DNA of 14,573 bases from Candidatus Hydrogenedentota bacterium (GCA_035416745.1 DAOLNV010000013.1:1-14573), one strand, 5' to 3'. Positions 1 to 7,411 are shown, numbered from the stretch's first letter. Program-made: numbers and translations. The notes: generated by a model not told the origin, from the sequence alone.

Positions 1-153
1 CTCGATGGGGATGGGAATTTGCCGTGCCACGCGCAGACCCCGGGCCTCCAAATCGCGTGCAAGAACCGCTTCGTACACCGTGTCCAACGGCCCGGGACCC
101 GTCTCGCGATGAAGCGCCACCCCGCAAGCCACGATGATGCTTCCTGTCTCATT
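1..153 (-). CDS. GxxExxY family protein, N-terminal part, cut by window edge
   Basis: The complementary strand reads NETGSIIVACGVALHRETGP, then GPLDTVYEAVLARDLEARGL and RVARQIPIPIE, up to base 1. This matches from memory the start of the GxxExxY family (pattern: NE..G.II..A..VHR.LGPGLLESVYEE.L...L..RGL.V..Q.P.P). The name motif appears as GPLDTVY, with Asp in place of Glu. The function of the family is unknown; members are often mislabelled as iron transport proteins. No ATG lies in this frame between the upstream TGA and the conserved region. The only plausible starts are a GTG at 132, which would cut into the conserved segment, or non-standard codons. The ATG at 172 is in another frame and stops after seven codons. 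The gene may therefore be 5'-damaged. The rest lies outside the window. Confidence 0.6.
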
Positions 154-171
154 CTGTTTCGGGGGATTCCA

Positions 172-198
172 TCTTCGTGTTCCCTGTGTCTCCGTGTG
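172..198 (-). repeat. Short imperfect CAC-rich tandem repeat upstream of the GxxExxY gene
   Basis: On the minus strand three imperfect 8-9 nt units follow one another: CACGGAGA, CACAGGGAA and CACGAAGA. They sit just upstream of the GxxExxY reading frame and are open in that frame (HTETQGTRRW...). From memory, CACGGAGACACGGAG-type repeats commonly sit at the 5' end of GxxExxY genes in environmental genomes and can be translated as HTETQ/HEGHEG-like peptides. The remainder of 199-411 shows no further gene. A TTGATT box at 282-287 has no good -10 partner. Confidence 0.5.
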
Positions 199-411
199 AG
201 TTCATTCCTGTCTTTAGGGAGACAATAAGATCCCTCCAGCGAGGACTTTCTTATCCGGCGATCGGGGTGGACAGCCGTCCGTTGATTCGTGTACATCCAA
301 TAGCGTACTTTGACCAGAGATGTGGCCCCGGGAACTAAACTCGACCAGATGGCTGTTTTCGCAGGTGGCGCATTGTCAATCAGGCCCGTGACACCCATCA
401 GGAGACTTCTC

Positions 412-1188
412 ATGCGCGTTCTAACCGTCTTGTTGCTGGCTGCAGCCACAGCCCAGGCCGCAGTAGAAACGGAATCCATTACGTATCGCGAGGGCGACAC
501 CGAACTGACCGGTTACCTTGCCCGAAACACGGCTGTCAAGAAACCCGCGCCGGGTATTCTCATCGTTCACGACTGGACCGGCCTGGGCGAGCAAGCGAAG
601 AATACCGCGCGGCGCCTCGCCGAACTTGGTTATGTGGCGTTCGCCCTCGATATGTACGGCGGAGGTAAACTCGCGAAAGACTCGAACCAGGCCGCCGAGT
701 GGTCCGCCACGTTCAAAAACGACCCGGCCCTTGCCCGGCGAAGGTTCGAGGCCGCCCTCAACGTGCTCCGGGCGCAGCCCGGCGTCGAGCCGGCGCGCAT
801 CGCCGCCATCGGATACTGCTTCGGCGGCACCATCGTGCTCGAAATGGCCCGGCTCGGCGTTGACGTGCAAGCCGTAGTCAGTTTTCACGGAGGCCTTGCC
901 TCGAAGGTCCCCGAAGACCAGCGCCGCCCCGCGGCCGCCATCCTCGTGTGCCACGGCGCCGATGACCCCCACGTGCCCCAGACCGAAGTCAAGGCGTTCC
1001 TCGACGAGATGAAGGCGGCAAACGCCAAATTCGAGTTCGTGCAATACCAGGGAGCGGTTCACAGCTTCACGAACCCCGAAGCTGATTCGGAAGGCGCCCG
1101 GTTCGAGCCTACCGCCGCACGGCGCTCGTGGATAGCCATGCTCAATTTCCTGGAACTTGTTTTTGTGGGGACTCCAGCCTATAAATAG
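412..1188 (+). CDS. Exported dienelactone hydrolase family protein
   Basis: This is a 258-residue alpha/beta hydrolase of the dienelactone hydrolase (DLH) family, about the usual length plus a signal peptide. I start it at ATG 412 because AGGAG at 400-404 is 7 nt upstream and the first ~17 residues (MRVLTVLLLAAATAQAA) form a Sec signal peptide; an in-frame start at 310 would bury that peptide. The catalytic triad is visible: nucleophile Cys136 in GYCFGGT, Asp185 in HGADDPHVP and His217 in GAVHSFT. In the family, Cys-Asp-His hydrolyses lactones or other carboxylic esters. The true substrate cannot be told from sequence, and secretion argues against a classical role in chlorocatechol breakdown. 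A 41-nt gap to the next gene suggests co-transcription. Confidence 0.9.
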   Translation: MRVLTVLLLAAATAQAAVETESITYREGDTELTGYLARNTAVKKPAPGILIVHDWTGLGEQAKNTARRLAELGYVAFALDMYGGGKLAKDSNQAAEWSATFKNDPALARRRFEAALNVLRAQPGVEPARIAAIGYCFGGTIVLEMARLGVDVQAVVSFHGGLASKVPEDQRRPAAAILVCHGADDPHVPQTEVKAFLDEMKAANAKFEFVQYQGAVHSFTNPEADSEGARFEPTAARRSWIAMLNFLELVFVGTPAYK

Positions 1189-1229
1189 AGCGTGTTTACC
1201 GAGTCCCATCAGAATTGGAAAGAGGAACC

Positions 1230-3980
1230 ATGACGTATTTTCGTACAGCATTCGCTTTGACTGTGATCACGGCCGCAACGCTGGCCGGCGCCGCCGAAGT
1301 AATAATGCGGGCGCCCGCACACAATGAATACCCCACGCTGAATCCCGGCGGAATGAGCGTCCTCCCAAACGGCCGGCGCATCACGCCTTCCGGCGGGATG
1401 TTCCGGGTCAGGCCCCATCCCTACGGCCTGACCATGAGCGCGGACGGGCGCTGGGTCGTCTCCGTCAGCAGCGACGGCCCCCAACTCTCGATTCTTGATA
1501 TGAAAAACCCCGGCGCTCCGGAGGTTTTCTTCATCCCCGACGATCAGAACCCCGGCGAAGGGGTGCTCGATGCGGCGTTCATGGGCTTGGCCATTGCTCC
1601 AGACAATAAGACCTTGTATGTCGCCGGGGGAGGGGATTGGAGCGTCACCGCATTCGACCTCGAGGCGCGGTCCCGGCTGTTTCGCATCGATTGCGCCCAC
1701 GATGCCGACGGCCAGAACTTCCGAAACGGTTATGCTGGCGATCTGCGGCTAAGCCACGACGGGAGAACTCTTTACGTCTGCGATCAATCGAACTTCAGGA
1801 TGCTTATCATCGATGTTGAACAACGGGCGGTCGTCCGGTCGATACCGGTAGGACGCTACCCCTTTGGCATCGCTCTGTCCCCCGGCGGGGGTCATGCCTA
1901 CGTGGCCAACGTGGGGATATACGAATACTCATACTTCCGAACACAGGACGGCAACTATGCCAAGCTGCCGTTCCCGCCCTTCGGAGTGCCCTCGAAAGAG
2001 GCCGAGGAAGGTGTGACTATTGACGGCGTGGTGGTGCAGGGCCTTGGCGACCCGAACGACATCGCGGGCATGTCGGTCTGGAAACTCCGCATTTCGCGTC
2101 CGGGGAAGGAGAAGGTCGTCGGCAAGACGAAAACCGGCCACCTCGTGGGCGAACAGCTCGAGGGTTTTCCGGCCGTGGGCGGCAGCAGCCCCAATTCCAT
2201 CGCCGTGACCAAATCGCATGTTTATGTGTCAAACGGCAGCAACGACAGCATCACCGTGATACATGCCCGCTCGGGCAAACGCGACAAGGATATAGACCTC
2301 ATCCTGCATCCGCTCGCGGCGAATCTCCGGGGCATGATCCCGTTTGGCGTCGCGCTCTCTCCGGACCATAGCACGTTATACGTTGCCGAAGCAGGCATTA
2401 ACGCCATCGGCATCGTACGCCTGAGCGACCACCAAGTCATTGGCCACATTCCCACTGCGTGGTTCCCCAGCAAACTCGCGGTATCTCCCGATGGGAAACG
2501 GCTCTACGTAGCCTGCGCCAAAGGCGTTGGCTCAGGGCCGAACGCCGGCCCCAATCATAAAGAGGGCGACCCGACGGGTATCGGCGCCCTCATGCGCGGA
2601 TACATCAACATCATCGACCTGCCGCAGACCCAGGAAGAACTCGATACGCTTACCAAACAGGTGGTCGAGAATAACGTCGCGATTATCCTCGCGGAATCTG
2701 ATGGCCGAGCCCGGAACCATCCGGTGCCGGCTGCGCCCGGCAAATGGAAGAGCCCCATCAAACACGTCATTTATGTCACCAAGGAAAACCGGACCTACGA
2801 CGAGGTCTTTGGAGCGCTGCCGGGAGGAAGAGGCGACGCGGAGTTGTGCCGCCTCGGCCGCCCAATCGACATCACCAACGCCGACAACACCCGCACGGTC
2901 AAAGACGTCGTCCTGATGCCCAACCATGTTGCTCTGGCCAAGCGGTTCGCCATCAACGACAACTTCTACTGCGACTCCGACCACAGCGTGGATGGCCATC
3001 GCTGGCTGGTCGGCACCTACCCCAACGAGTTCATGGAAGCGCGTATTGGAGAATCCGCTGAAGGCAATGGCCCCGGGAACTTCTCTTTCATAGGGTCTTC
3101 CGGCGCCATTTATCCGGAGGACTATAACGAAGCGGGCGCCATTTGGGAACACCTCGACCGTAACGGCATCCGATTCTCCAATTTCGGACTGGGCTTCGAA
3201 TTCAAACCCCAGGAAGAGGAGCAGGAATACCGGTATACCGGCATTCGCCTGAACACCAATTACCCGTTGCCGCAGCCCCTGTTCGAGAATACCTCGCGCA
3301 TCTTCGCCACCTACAACACAAACATCCCCGACCAGTTCCGAATGGACATGTTCGAGCAGGAATTCCGCGAAAAATGGGTCTCGGGCAAGGAACCCTTTCC
3401 CGATGTAATCACCATGATGCTGCCAAACGACCACGGAGCCGGGGAGCGCCCCGCTGATGGCTACCCCTTCTGGGGATCCTACATGAGCGACAACGACCTT
3501 GCCCTCGGCCGTCTCGTCGAGCTAATCAGCCACAGCCCATGGTGGAACGAAACCGTGATTTTCGTCACTGAGGACGACGCGCAGGGATACCGTGATACCG
3601 TAGACGCACACCGCTCCGTCTGCATGGTCATAAGCCCCTACGCAAAGAAAGGATACGTCTCGAATACGCATTCGAGCTTCGGCAGCATCCTGAAAACGAT
3701 GTTTCTCATACACGGTCTGCCTCCGCTGAATCAGTATGACGGTTTCTCGTCTGATTTGTCGGACATGTTTGACGCCGAACCGGCCAACGCCGCGCCATAC
3801 AAGGCATTACCCGTGAATCAGGAAGTCTTTGACCCGCAGAAGGCGTTCGATCCCTTCGACCGGGAGTTCAACTGGCAGGCCTTGAACGATTTTGTACCCC
3901 TCGACCATCAGGAGTTCCTGGATACCGACACGTACGGTCATTCAGGGGAAACCGGTCACGGCCCCCGGAGAGCCGAATAG
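1230..3980 (+). CDS. Exported YVTN/YncE beta-propeller fused to an alkaline-phosphatase-superfamily phosphoesterase
   Basis: This 916-residue two-domain protein starts with a signal peptide (MTYFRTAFALTVITAATLAGAA). ATG 1230 follows AGAGGA at 1221-1226; an in-frame TTG at 1215 is less likely. Residues ~60-430 carry repeated propeller blades of the YVTN type: LYVAGGGDWSVTAFD, LYVCDQSNFRMLIID, AYVANVG, VYVSNGSNDSITV, LYVAEAGINAIGIV and LYVACAKG. Residues ~510-890 form a phosphoesterase domain related to acid phosphatase/phospholipase C. Its marks are KENRTYDEVFG (518-528), DSDHSVDGH (582-590), LPNDHG (D734, H735), TEDDAQG (D782, D783) and DAH (792-794), which together look like a complete set of metal and catalytic positions. 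It probably hydrolyses phosphoesters in the periplasm or at the surface, with the propeller as a binding platform; the substrate is unknown. The gene lies between DLH and hemolysin III genes in the same direction. Confidence 0.88.
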   Translation: MTYFRTAFALTVITAATLAGAAEVIMRAPAHNEYPTLNPGGMSVLPNGRRITPSGGMFRVRPHPYGLTMSADGRWVVSVSSDGPQLSILDMKNPGAPEVFFIPDDQNPGEGVLDAAFMGLAIAPDNKTLYVAGGGDWSVTAFDLEARSRLFRIDCAHDADGQNFRNGYAGDLRLSHDGRTLYVCDQSNFRMLIIDVEQRAVVRSIPVGRYPFGIALSPGGGHAYVANVGIYEYSYFRTQDGNYAKLPFPPFGVPSKEAEEGVTIDGVVVQGLGDPNDIAGMSVWKLRISRPGKEKVVGKTKTGHLVGEQLEGFPAVGGSSPNSIAVTKSHVYVSNGSNDSITVIHARSGKRDKDIDLILHPLAANLRGMIPFGVALSPDHSTLYVAEAGINAIGIVRLSDHQVIGHIPTAWFPSKLAVSPDGKRLYVACAKGVGSGPNAGPNHKEGDPTGIGALMRGYINIIDLPQTQEELDTLTKQVVENNVAIILAESDGRARNHPVPAAPGKWKSPIKHVIYVTKENRTYDEVFGALPGGRGDAELCRLGRPIDITNADNTRTVKDVVLMPNHVALAKRFAINDNFYCDSDHSVDGHRWLVGTYPNEFMEARIGESAEGNGPGNFSFIGSSGAIYPEDYNEAGAIWEHLDRNGIRFSNFGLGFEFKPQEEEQEYRYTGIRLNTNYPLPQPLFENTSRIFATYNTNIPDQFRMDMFEQEFREKWVSGKEPFPDVITMMLPNDHGAGERPADGYPFWGSYMSDNDLALGRLVELISHSPWWNETVIFVTEDDAQGYRDTVDAHRSVCMVISPYAKKGYVSNTHSSFGSILKTMFLIHGLPPLNQYDGFSSDLSDMFDAEPANAAPYKALPVNQEVFDPQKAFDPFDREFNWQALNDFVPLDHQEFLDTDTYGHSGETGHGPRRAE

Positions 3981-4028
3981 GACCCGGGGTTCAACACGTC
4001 AAACCAATACCGCACACGCGACACAACA

Positions 4029-4700
4029 ATGGAAAGGTTCCCATACCCAATGTTTGGACGGAGAGAGCAGACTCGCCGTGAAGAATTGGTCAATTCCGCC
4101 ACCCATGGCGTGGCTGTAGCGCTCAGCATCGCGGCCCTCACCGTGCTGGTGGTATTCTCGAGCCTTCAAGGCGACCCGTGGAAGATCGTGGGGTTCAGCA
4201 TATACGGCGCGTCGCTTATCGCCCTGTACACTGCGTCCACGGTGTATCACGCCGTTCCGTCGCGGCGTTTTCGCCCCTTCTTGCGCCGGCTCGATCATTC
4301 GTGCATCTATTTGCTCATCGCAGGCACCTATACGCCTTTCGTGCTGGTCGTCGTGCGCGACGCCTGGGGCTGGACCTTGTTCGGTCTCGTGTGGGCGTCG
4401 GCTATCACGGGGATTCTCTTCAAGATCTTCTATACCGGGCGGTTCGAAATCGTCTCGACGCTATGGTATGTGATGATGGGCTGGACAGCGATCATCGCCA
4501 TCAAGCCTCTCATCCAGACCATGCCCGCCGGCGTATGGCCCTGGCTGGTGGGCGGCGGATTATGCTACACCTTCGGCGTTCTGTTCTATGCCATGGGAAA
4601 ACTGCGTTACAACCACGCGGTCTGGCACCTGTTTGTGCTGTGCGGAAGCCTGCTCCACTTCCTCTCGTTCCTGCTCTTTGTCCTGCCCGAGAACGGATGA
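4029..4700 (+). CDS. Hemolysin III family (PAQR-type) integral membrane protein
   Basis: A 223-residue protein with about seven hydrophobic segments, the normal length for the TrhA/YqfA hemolysin III family. Family marks are EELVNSATHGVAV near the N terminus, STVYHA (S70, H74), LDHSCIYLLIAGTYTPF (D89, H90) and NHAVWHLFVLCGSLLHF (H196, H200). In PAQR proteins the S-x3-H, Asp and H-x3-H residues form a membrane-embedded zinc site like that of ceramidase-type hydrolases. In bacteria the family is linked to membrane fluidity and stress, and only rarely to haemolysis. The start is uncertain: ATG 4029 has no clear Shine-Dalgarno sequence, while ATG 4050 (MFGRREQ) has GGAAAGG at 4031-4037, rather far away. 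It lies 48 nt after the propeller gene and may share its transcript. Confidence 0.9.
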   Translation: MERFPYPMFGRREQTRREELVNSATHGVAVALSIAALTVLVVFSSLQGDPWKIVGFSIYGASLIALYTASTVYHAVPSRRFRPFLRRLDHSCIYLLIAGTYTPFVLVVVRDAWGWTLFGLVWASAITGILFKIFYTGRFEIVSTLWYVMMGWTAIIAIKPLIQTMPAGVWPWLVGGGLCYTFGVLFYAMGKLRYNHAVWHLFVLCGSLLHFLSFLLFVLPENG

Positions 4701-4746
4701 GCCAGAATTCGCCTGCGAGACGCTGCCCCGCCGGTAAGCGAGACTC

Positions 4747-4774
4747 CGCACGCCGATGCGGCGCACGCCATGCG
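4747..4774 (+). repeat. Tandem pair of CGCACGCC(G)ATGCG units in a convergent intergenic gap
   Basis: Two near-identical units, CGCACGCCGATGCG (4747-4760) and CGCACGCCATGCG (4762-4774), sit one base apart between the convergent hemolysin III and Ig-like genes. Each unit has complementary ends (CGCA/TGCG) and could form a small hairpin, but neither is followed by a T-run. They may be part of a weak two-way terminator or just a chance duplication. Confidence 0.4.
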
Positions 4775-4798
4775 TTGCTGCCCCCCCACACACCGGTA

Positions 4799-5773
4799 CT
4801 ATCCTGTAACTGTTACCTCATACGAGATGCGCAGGAAAGTCCCCTCAGGACCCGAGGCCGGCTCTTCACACAGGCATTCGATGGTCGCGGGACCGGCTTC
4901 CGTGAAGGTATGCGTCATCGCGTCCCCTTGGCCTGCGGGCTTTCCATTCACGGTCCAGGTGTACTTTCCGTATCCCGGGATTGCGCGCAGGGTGAACTCG
5001 ACCTTCGCGGGTACCTTCCACTCGATTGCAGGCACCTTGGCTACCATCGTTGAATCCTTTGCGGACGTAATGGTCTGGCCCCCCCGAGAAGCGGTATATT
5101 CCACAATCGCAAGTCCAGGCTTCTGAAACACATAGAACAGCCGGACGGCGCCGGTGCCCTCCGCAACGACGGTATCGTTTACCTTCCACGTGCAGGTCGC
5201 GCCCTCGATGGCATCGAGCTGCAAGTCCAGCGCCTGCCCTTCGTAATAGACCTCCGGCAAGGTGAAAGTCACCTCCGCCGTCCCCAGGGATGTGACCAGT
5301 CCCATGCGCTTGCGCAATTCCTCTACCGTGATCCCCATCGAGGCGGCCACCTTCTCCAACGTTCCCGGCATCTCATCCAGCGGCGTAAACACTTGCAGCT
5401 TCAGGTCGCCTGAAGAGGTCTTGAGCACAAGGTCGTAGCTGCCGACTTCACAATACTCGGTTGGAGTGAGTCTCAGTGCCCCGTCCGATCTGTCATAACG
5501 GAACATCTCGTCATAGTCGTGGCCGCTTGCCCAAAGCTTGATCTCCCCCATCTCGGCAGCGGGCAGCAGCTGTCCGTCCCGCGTGAGCACCGTTGCCACG
5601 GACTCATCGGTGCGATGGAATACAAGAACATCGGGCTCGGCCTTCAACGCCGCCGCAGCCGCGGGAGCGGCCGCCACAACAATCACCCCAAATGCGACCA
5701 GAGCAATGAACGTCTCCGCCGGGACATTCCGTCTGCTGATCCTCCTGACCCCGATTAGTGTGTTCCATCGCAT
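4799..5773 (-). CDS. Exported or membrane-anchored protein with two Ig/PKD-like domains, function unknown
   Basis: A 324-residue protein of no family I can name. The start is well supported: GAGGAGG (5788-5782) lies 8 nt before ATG 5773. A basic N terminus (RRISRR) followed by a hydrophobic alanine-rich segment (~21-43) is a signal peptide or anchor. Residues ~45-130 look beta-rich. Residues ~135-160 contain a short helical stretch (VAASMGITVEELRKRMGL). Two tandem beta-sandwich repeats follow. One, about 168-230, contains TCTWKVNDTVVAEG and FQKPGLAIVEYTAS; the other, about 247-322, contains YTWTVNGKPAGQG and FTEAGPATIECLCEE. The shared W-x-V-[ND]-x-x-x-x-x-x-G ... F-x-x-[AP]-G pattern resembles PKD/Ig-like folds used for adhesion or binding outside the cytoplasm. 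No catalytic motif is visible. An ATCATA (TATGAT on the minus strand) at 5873-5878 could be a -10 element, without a clear -35. Confidence 0.75.
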   Translation of the reverse strand: MRWNTLIGVRRISRRNVPAETFIALVAFGVIVVAAAPAAAAALKAEPDVLVFHRTDESVATVLTRDGQLLPAAEMGEIKLWASGHDYDEMFRYDRSDGALRLTPTEYCEVGSYDLVLKTSSGDLKLQVFTPLDEMPGTLEKVAASMGITVEELRKRMGLVTSLGTAEVTFTLPEVYYEGQALDLQLDAIEGATCTWKVNDTVVAEGTGAVRLFYVFQKPGLAIVEYTASRGGQTITSAKDSTMVAKVPAIEWKVPAKVEFTLRAIPGYGKYTWTVNGKPAGQGDAMTHTFTEAGPATIECLCEEPASGPEGTFLRISYEVTVTG

Positions 5774-6008
5774 GTTTCAAGCCTCCTCGACAAAATCGCC
5801 CTTCATTCATTCCACCGGACAGCACTCGCAGGCATCCTGCCATCAGGCCTGCAGACCCGGAAAGACACCGCTATCATATTTATTCCCAGACACATTTCAC
5901 AGTTCCCGGGACTTCTTTGACGGAAAGATGGGACTCCTCAAGAAGAGACGCGTGCGGCGCTAGAGATTACGAGCGCGAGGGGTGCCGCATTCTCGAAATG
6001 ACGGCAGG

Positions 6009-6413
6009 TCAACTCAGGTTTTCGCCGTGTTCTCGCTCGTACCAGGCTCGCCAGGATTCAGCATAATTGCCTATCCAGTCCAAGACGGCCTGAGCTCCGA
6101 GGTCCCGTCGTGCTTTCTCGGACTCGATCCACTTGTACCGCTGGATTTCCTCGCGCTGCATAGCCAGATATTGGCGCTGGCGCTCCTCACGCCACCTGAG
6201 GGCGTGGTTTTCCTGCCAATCCTCAAGAGCTTCCTGAAAACTGACTTCGACGCCGCGCACCTCAGCAAGCGATTGCTGGTGCTGTCGAACGGCATAAATC
6301 TCGGGCTGCGTCAACGAAATTCCCCCTTCTGGCCAGGCGGCACACCCATTTGACTCTTTCCCCCCTGGGGTAGCCATGCCATCACTCGCAGGTGAAAAGT
6401 CCAGACCAGACAT
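6009..6413 (-). CDS. Small conserved-looking protein with duplicated D-W-x-x-N-[HY]-A-x-x-W-R motif, function unknown
   Basis: A 134-residue protein that I do not recognise. ATG 6413 is chosen because GAGAGG at 6427-6422 lies 8 nt upstream; the in-frame GTG at 6419 would leave only 2 nt. Residues 1-45 are low in structure. From ~55 onward it is strongly helical and charged. A motif appears twice, 47 residues apart: EALEDWQENHALRWR (61-75) and QAVLDWIGNYAESWR (108-122), with 7 identical positions of 15. Between them lies a very charged helix ending in EEIQRYKWIESEKARRDLG. There is no signal peptide, membrane segment or cysteine cluster. It is likely a soluble cytoplasmic helical protein, perhaps a partner-binding or oligomerising one. 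It neighbours an AT-richer region and a broken gene, so it may belong to acquired DNA. Confidence 0.65.
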   Translation of the reverse strand: MSGLDFSPASDGMATPGGKESNGCAAWPEGGISLTQPEIYAVRQHQQSLAEVRGVEVSFQEALEDWQENHALRWREERQRQYLAMQREEIQRYKWIESEKARRDLGAQAVLDWIGNYAESWRAWYEREHGENLS

Positions 6414-6795
6414 AGTCACTACCTCTCATTCTCACCTGCAATAGTCTACAAAAGAATCAATAAAGTGTAACATAATGCTGAGTCTTTTCAAACTGCCCAG
6501 TTCGGTCAGCCCAAATCAAGTGTATCGGCTTACGGTGAGGTTACACACTCCGACTCGGGCCATTGCTGCCTTGTTAAACGCCTTTTCTCGGCTATGTATA
6601 TCTGGAATTTACCAAAAAACCGGTGCGTTCCGCAAATATCTTAGAGATTTTATGGTTCCGCCGCACCGAAAGAGAGAAATACGACGGCACGAAGAGTGTT
6701 TTTAATCTCTGCGCGCTGTTCGCTAAGTATTTGATGTTGAATTTGTTAGCCGGTGTACGACAGAGTGCGGCGAACAATCCGCGGGGTGGCAAGGC
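6414..6795. other. AT-richer intergenic stretch with no convincing gene
   Basis: About 380 nt between the leftward small protein and the rightward PsiE locus. The base composition is visibly lower in GC than in the neighbouring genes: 24 of 60 bases are G or C at 6601-6660. Short open frames exist (for example 6475-6705 on the plus strand), but they have no ribosome binding site, no recognisable motif and no family-like sequence. The segment must hold the promoter for the small leftward gene and any leader of the PsiE locus, but I see no strong -35/-10 pair. No terminal inverted repeats or insertion-sequence remnants were found by eye. Confidence 0.5.
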
Positions 6796-7324
6796 ATGTT
6801 GGACAAAAACGAACACAAAGAGCGCGCAACCGCTATGGTCAGAGGCAACGTGCACGCTATTCCTGAAGAACTCCTTGTGCGGGCGCTGCGGAGCTGTCAT
6901 ACGAACCGTGGTCCTCGGATTGGCCATCTTCATGACCCCGGTAACTATCTGAGGTGTGCTAGATGTGCTAGCCATACTGGTCGAGAGCGTTTTCAAACCG
7001 CCCTATCTGAGGCTCCAGATCAGCGACATCCTCGCCACGTTCGGCGCGTTCATGGCGGTGCTGACAGCCATCGAGATCTTCGTCAATATCACGGTCTACT
7101 TGCGCGAAGACGTCATTCACGTGAAGACCGTGATGGCGACGGCTCTGATGGCCATCGCACGGAAAGTCATCATTCTGGAAGTCAAGGACGAAGATACGAC
7201 CCCTCTCGTGATATTTTCGATTGCGGCGCTGGTGCTTGCCATGAGTATCGGTTATTACCTGGCGGTTGTGAGAGCAGGCGATAGAGACGTTCGAGACACT
7301 CCAAGAGAACCTTCTCCCAAATAG
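6796..7324 (+). pseudogene. PsiE-family membrane protein, apparently broken by a frameshift and an in-frame stop
   Basis: Bases 6956-7324 read as a clear PsiE (phosphate-starvation-inducible E) domain: LQISDILATFGAFMAVLTAI, EIFVNITVYLREDVIHVKTV and ATALMAIARKVIILEVKDED, then a last hydrophobic helix and a TAG. This part lacks the family's first membrane helix. In the same frame, just upstream of a TGA at 6950-6952, lies VIRTVVLGLAIFMTPVTI, which looks like that missing helix. Restoring a sense codon (TGG, Trp, is one change away) would give a normal PsiE core. A plausible N terminus (MLDKNEHKERATAM, then HAIPEELLVRALRS) lies one frame earlier from ATG 6796. Removing one base near 6895 joins it as ALRS-VIRTVV. 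Two lesions are thus inferred. A shortened product from GTG 6956 or 6965 cannot be excluded, with GAGG at 6951-6954 as a weak ribosome site. Confidence 0.7.
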
Positions 7325-7331
7325 CCGATGT

Positions 7332-7396
7332 GCCGCCGTCTTGCGTGGGACCCGGCAACACGGTACGATTGACATCGCCATCCGAAGAACGGCGGC
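7332..7396 (+). promoter_or_regulatory. Inverted repeat in the leader of the solute-binding protein gene
   Basis: GCCGCCGT (7332-7339) is perfectly complementary to ACGGCGGC (7389-7396), 49 nt apart, and the right arm abuts the Shine-Dalgarno run GGGGAGGAG (7397-7405). Between the arms a small hairpin is possible: CGAT-TGAC-ATCG at 7366-7377, flanked by GG (7362-7363) and CC (7378-7379). If transcription starts left of 7332, the RNA could fold so that the ribosome site sits at the stem base, which would suit translational control. A TTGCGT (7341-7346) / TACGAT (7364-7369) pair with a 17-nt spacer could instead be a weak promoter. Confidence 0.3.
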
Positions 7397-7411
7397 GGGG
7401 AGGAGAATCCC

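Noticed and set aside
310..411. Upstream extension of the dienelactone hydrolase reading frame
   Set aside because: It would place ~34 non-signal residues ahead of a clear signal peptide, and the ribosome site at 400-404 fits ATG 412.
421..1251. Long minus-strand open frame opposite the dienelactone hydrolase gene
   Set aside because: It mirrors a GC-rich real gene whose active-site motifs are clear on the plus strand; it has no family-like sequence of its own.
2532..3434. 300-codon minus-strand open frame inside the propeller-phosphoesterase gene
   Set aside because: It lies opposite the phosphoesterase domain with its conserved motifs; a typical antisense shadow in high-GC coding DNA.
6475..6705. 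76-codon plus-strand frame in the AT-rich gap
   Set aside because: No ribosome site, no recognisable motif, and composition like non-coding DNA.
6950..6952. TGA in the PsiE frame read as selenocysteine
   Set aside because: It falls in a membrane helix with no redox motif, and a second lesion (frameshift near 6895) points to decay; no obvious SECIS hairpin directly after it.
7369..7374. Perfect TTGACA -35 box upstream of the solute-binding gene
   Set aside because: At 16-18 nt spacing the bases are GC-rich (GCGGCG) with no -10 resemblance.
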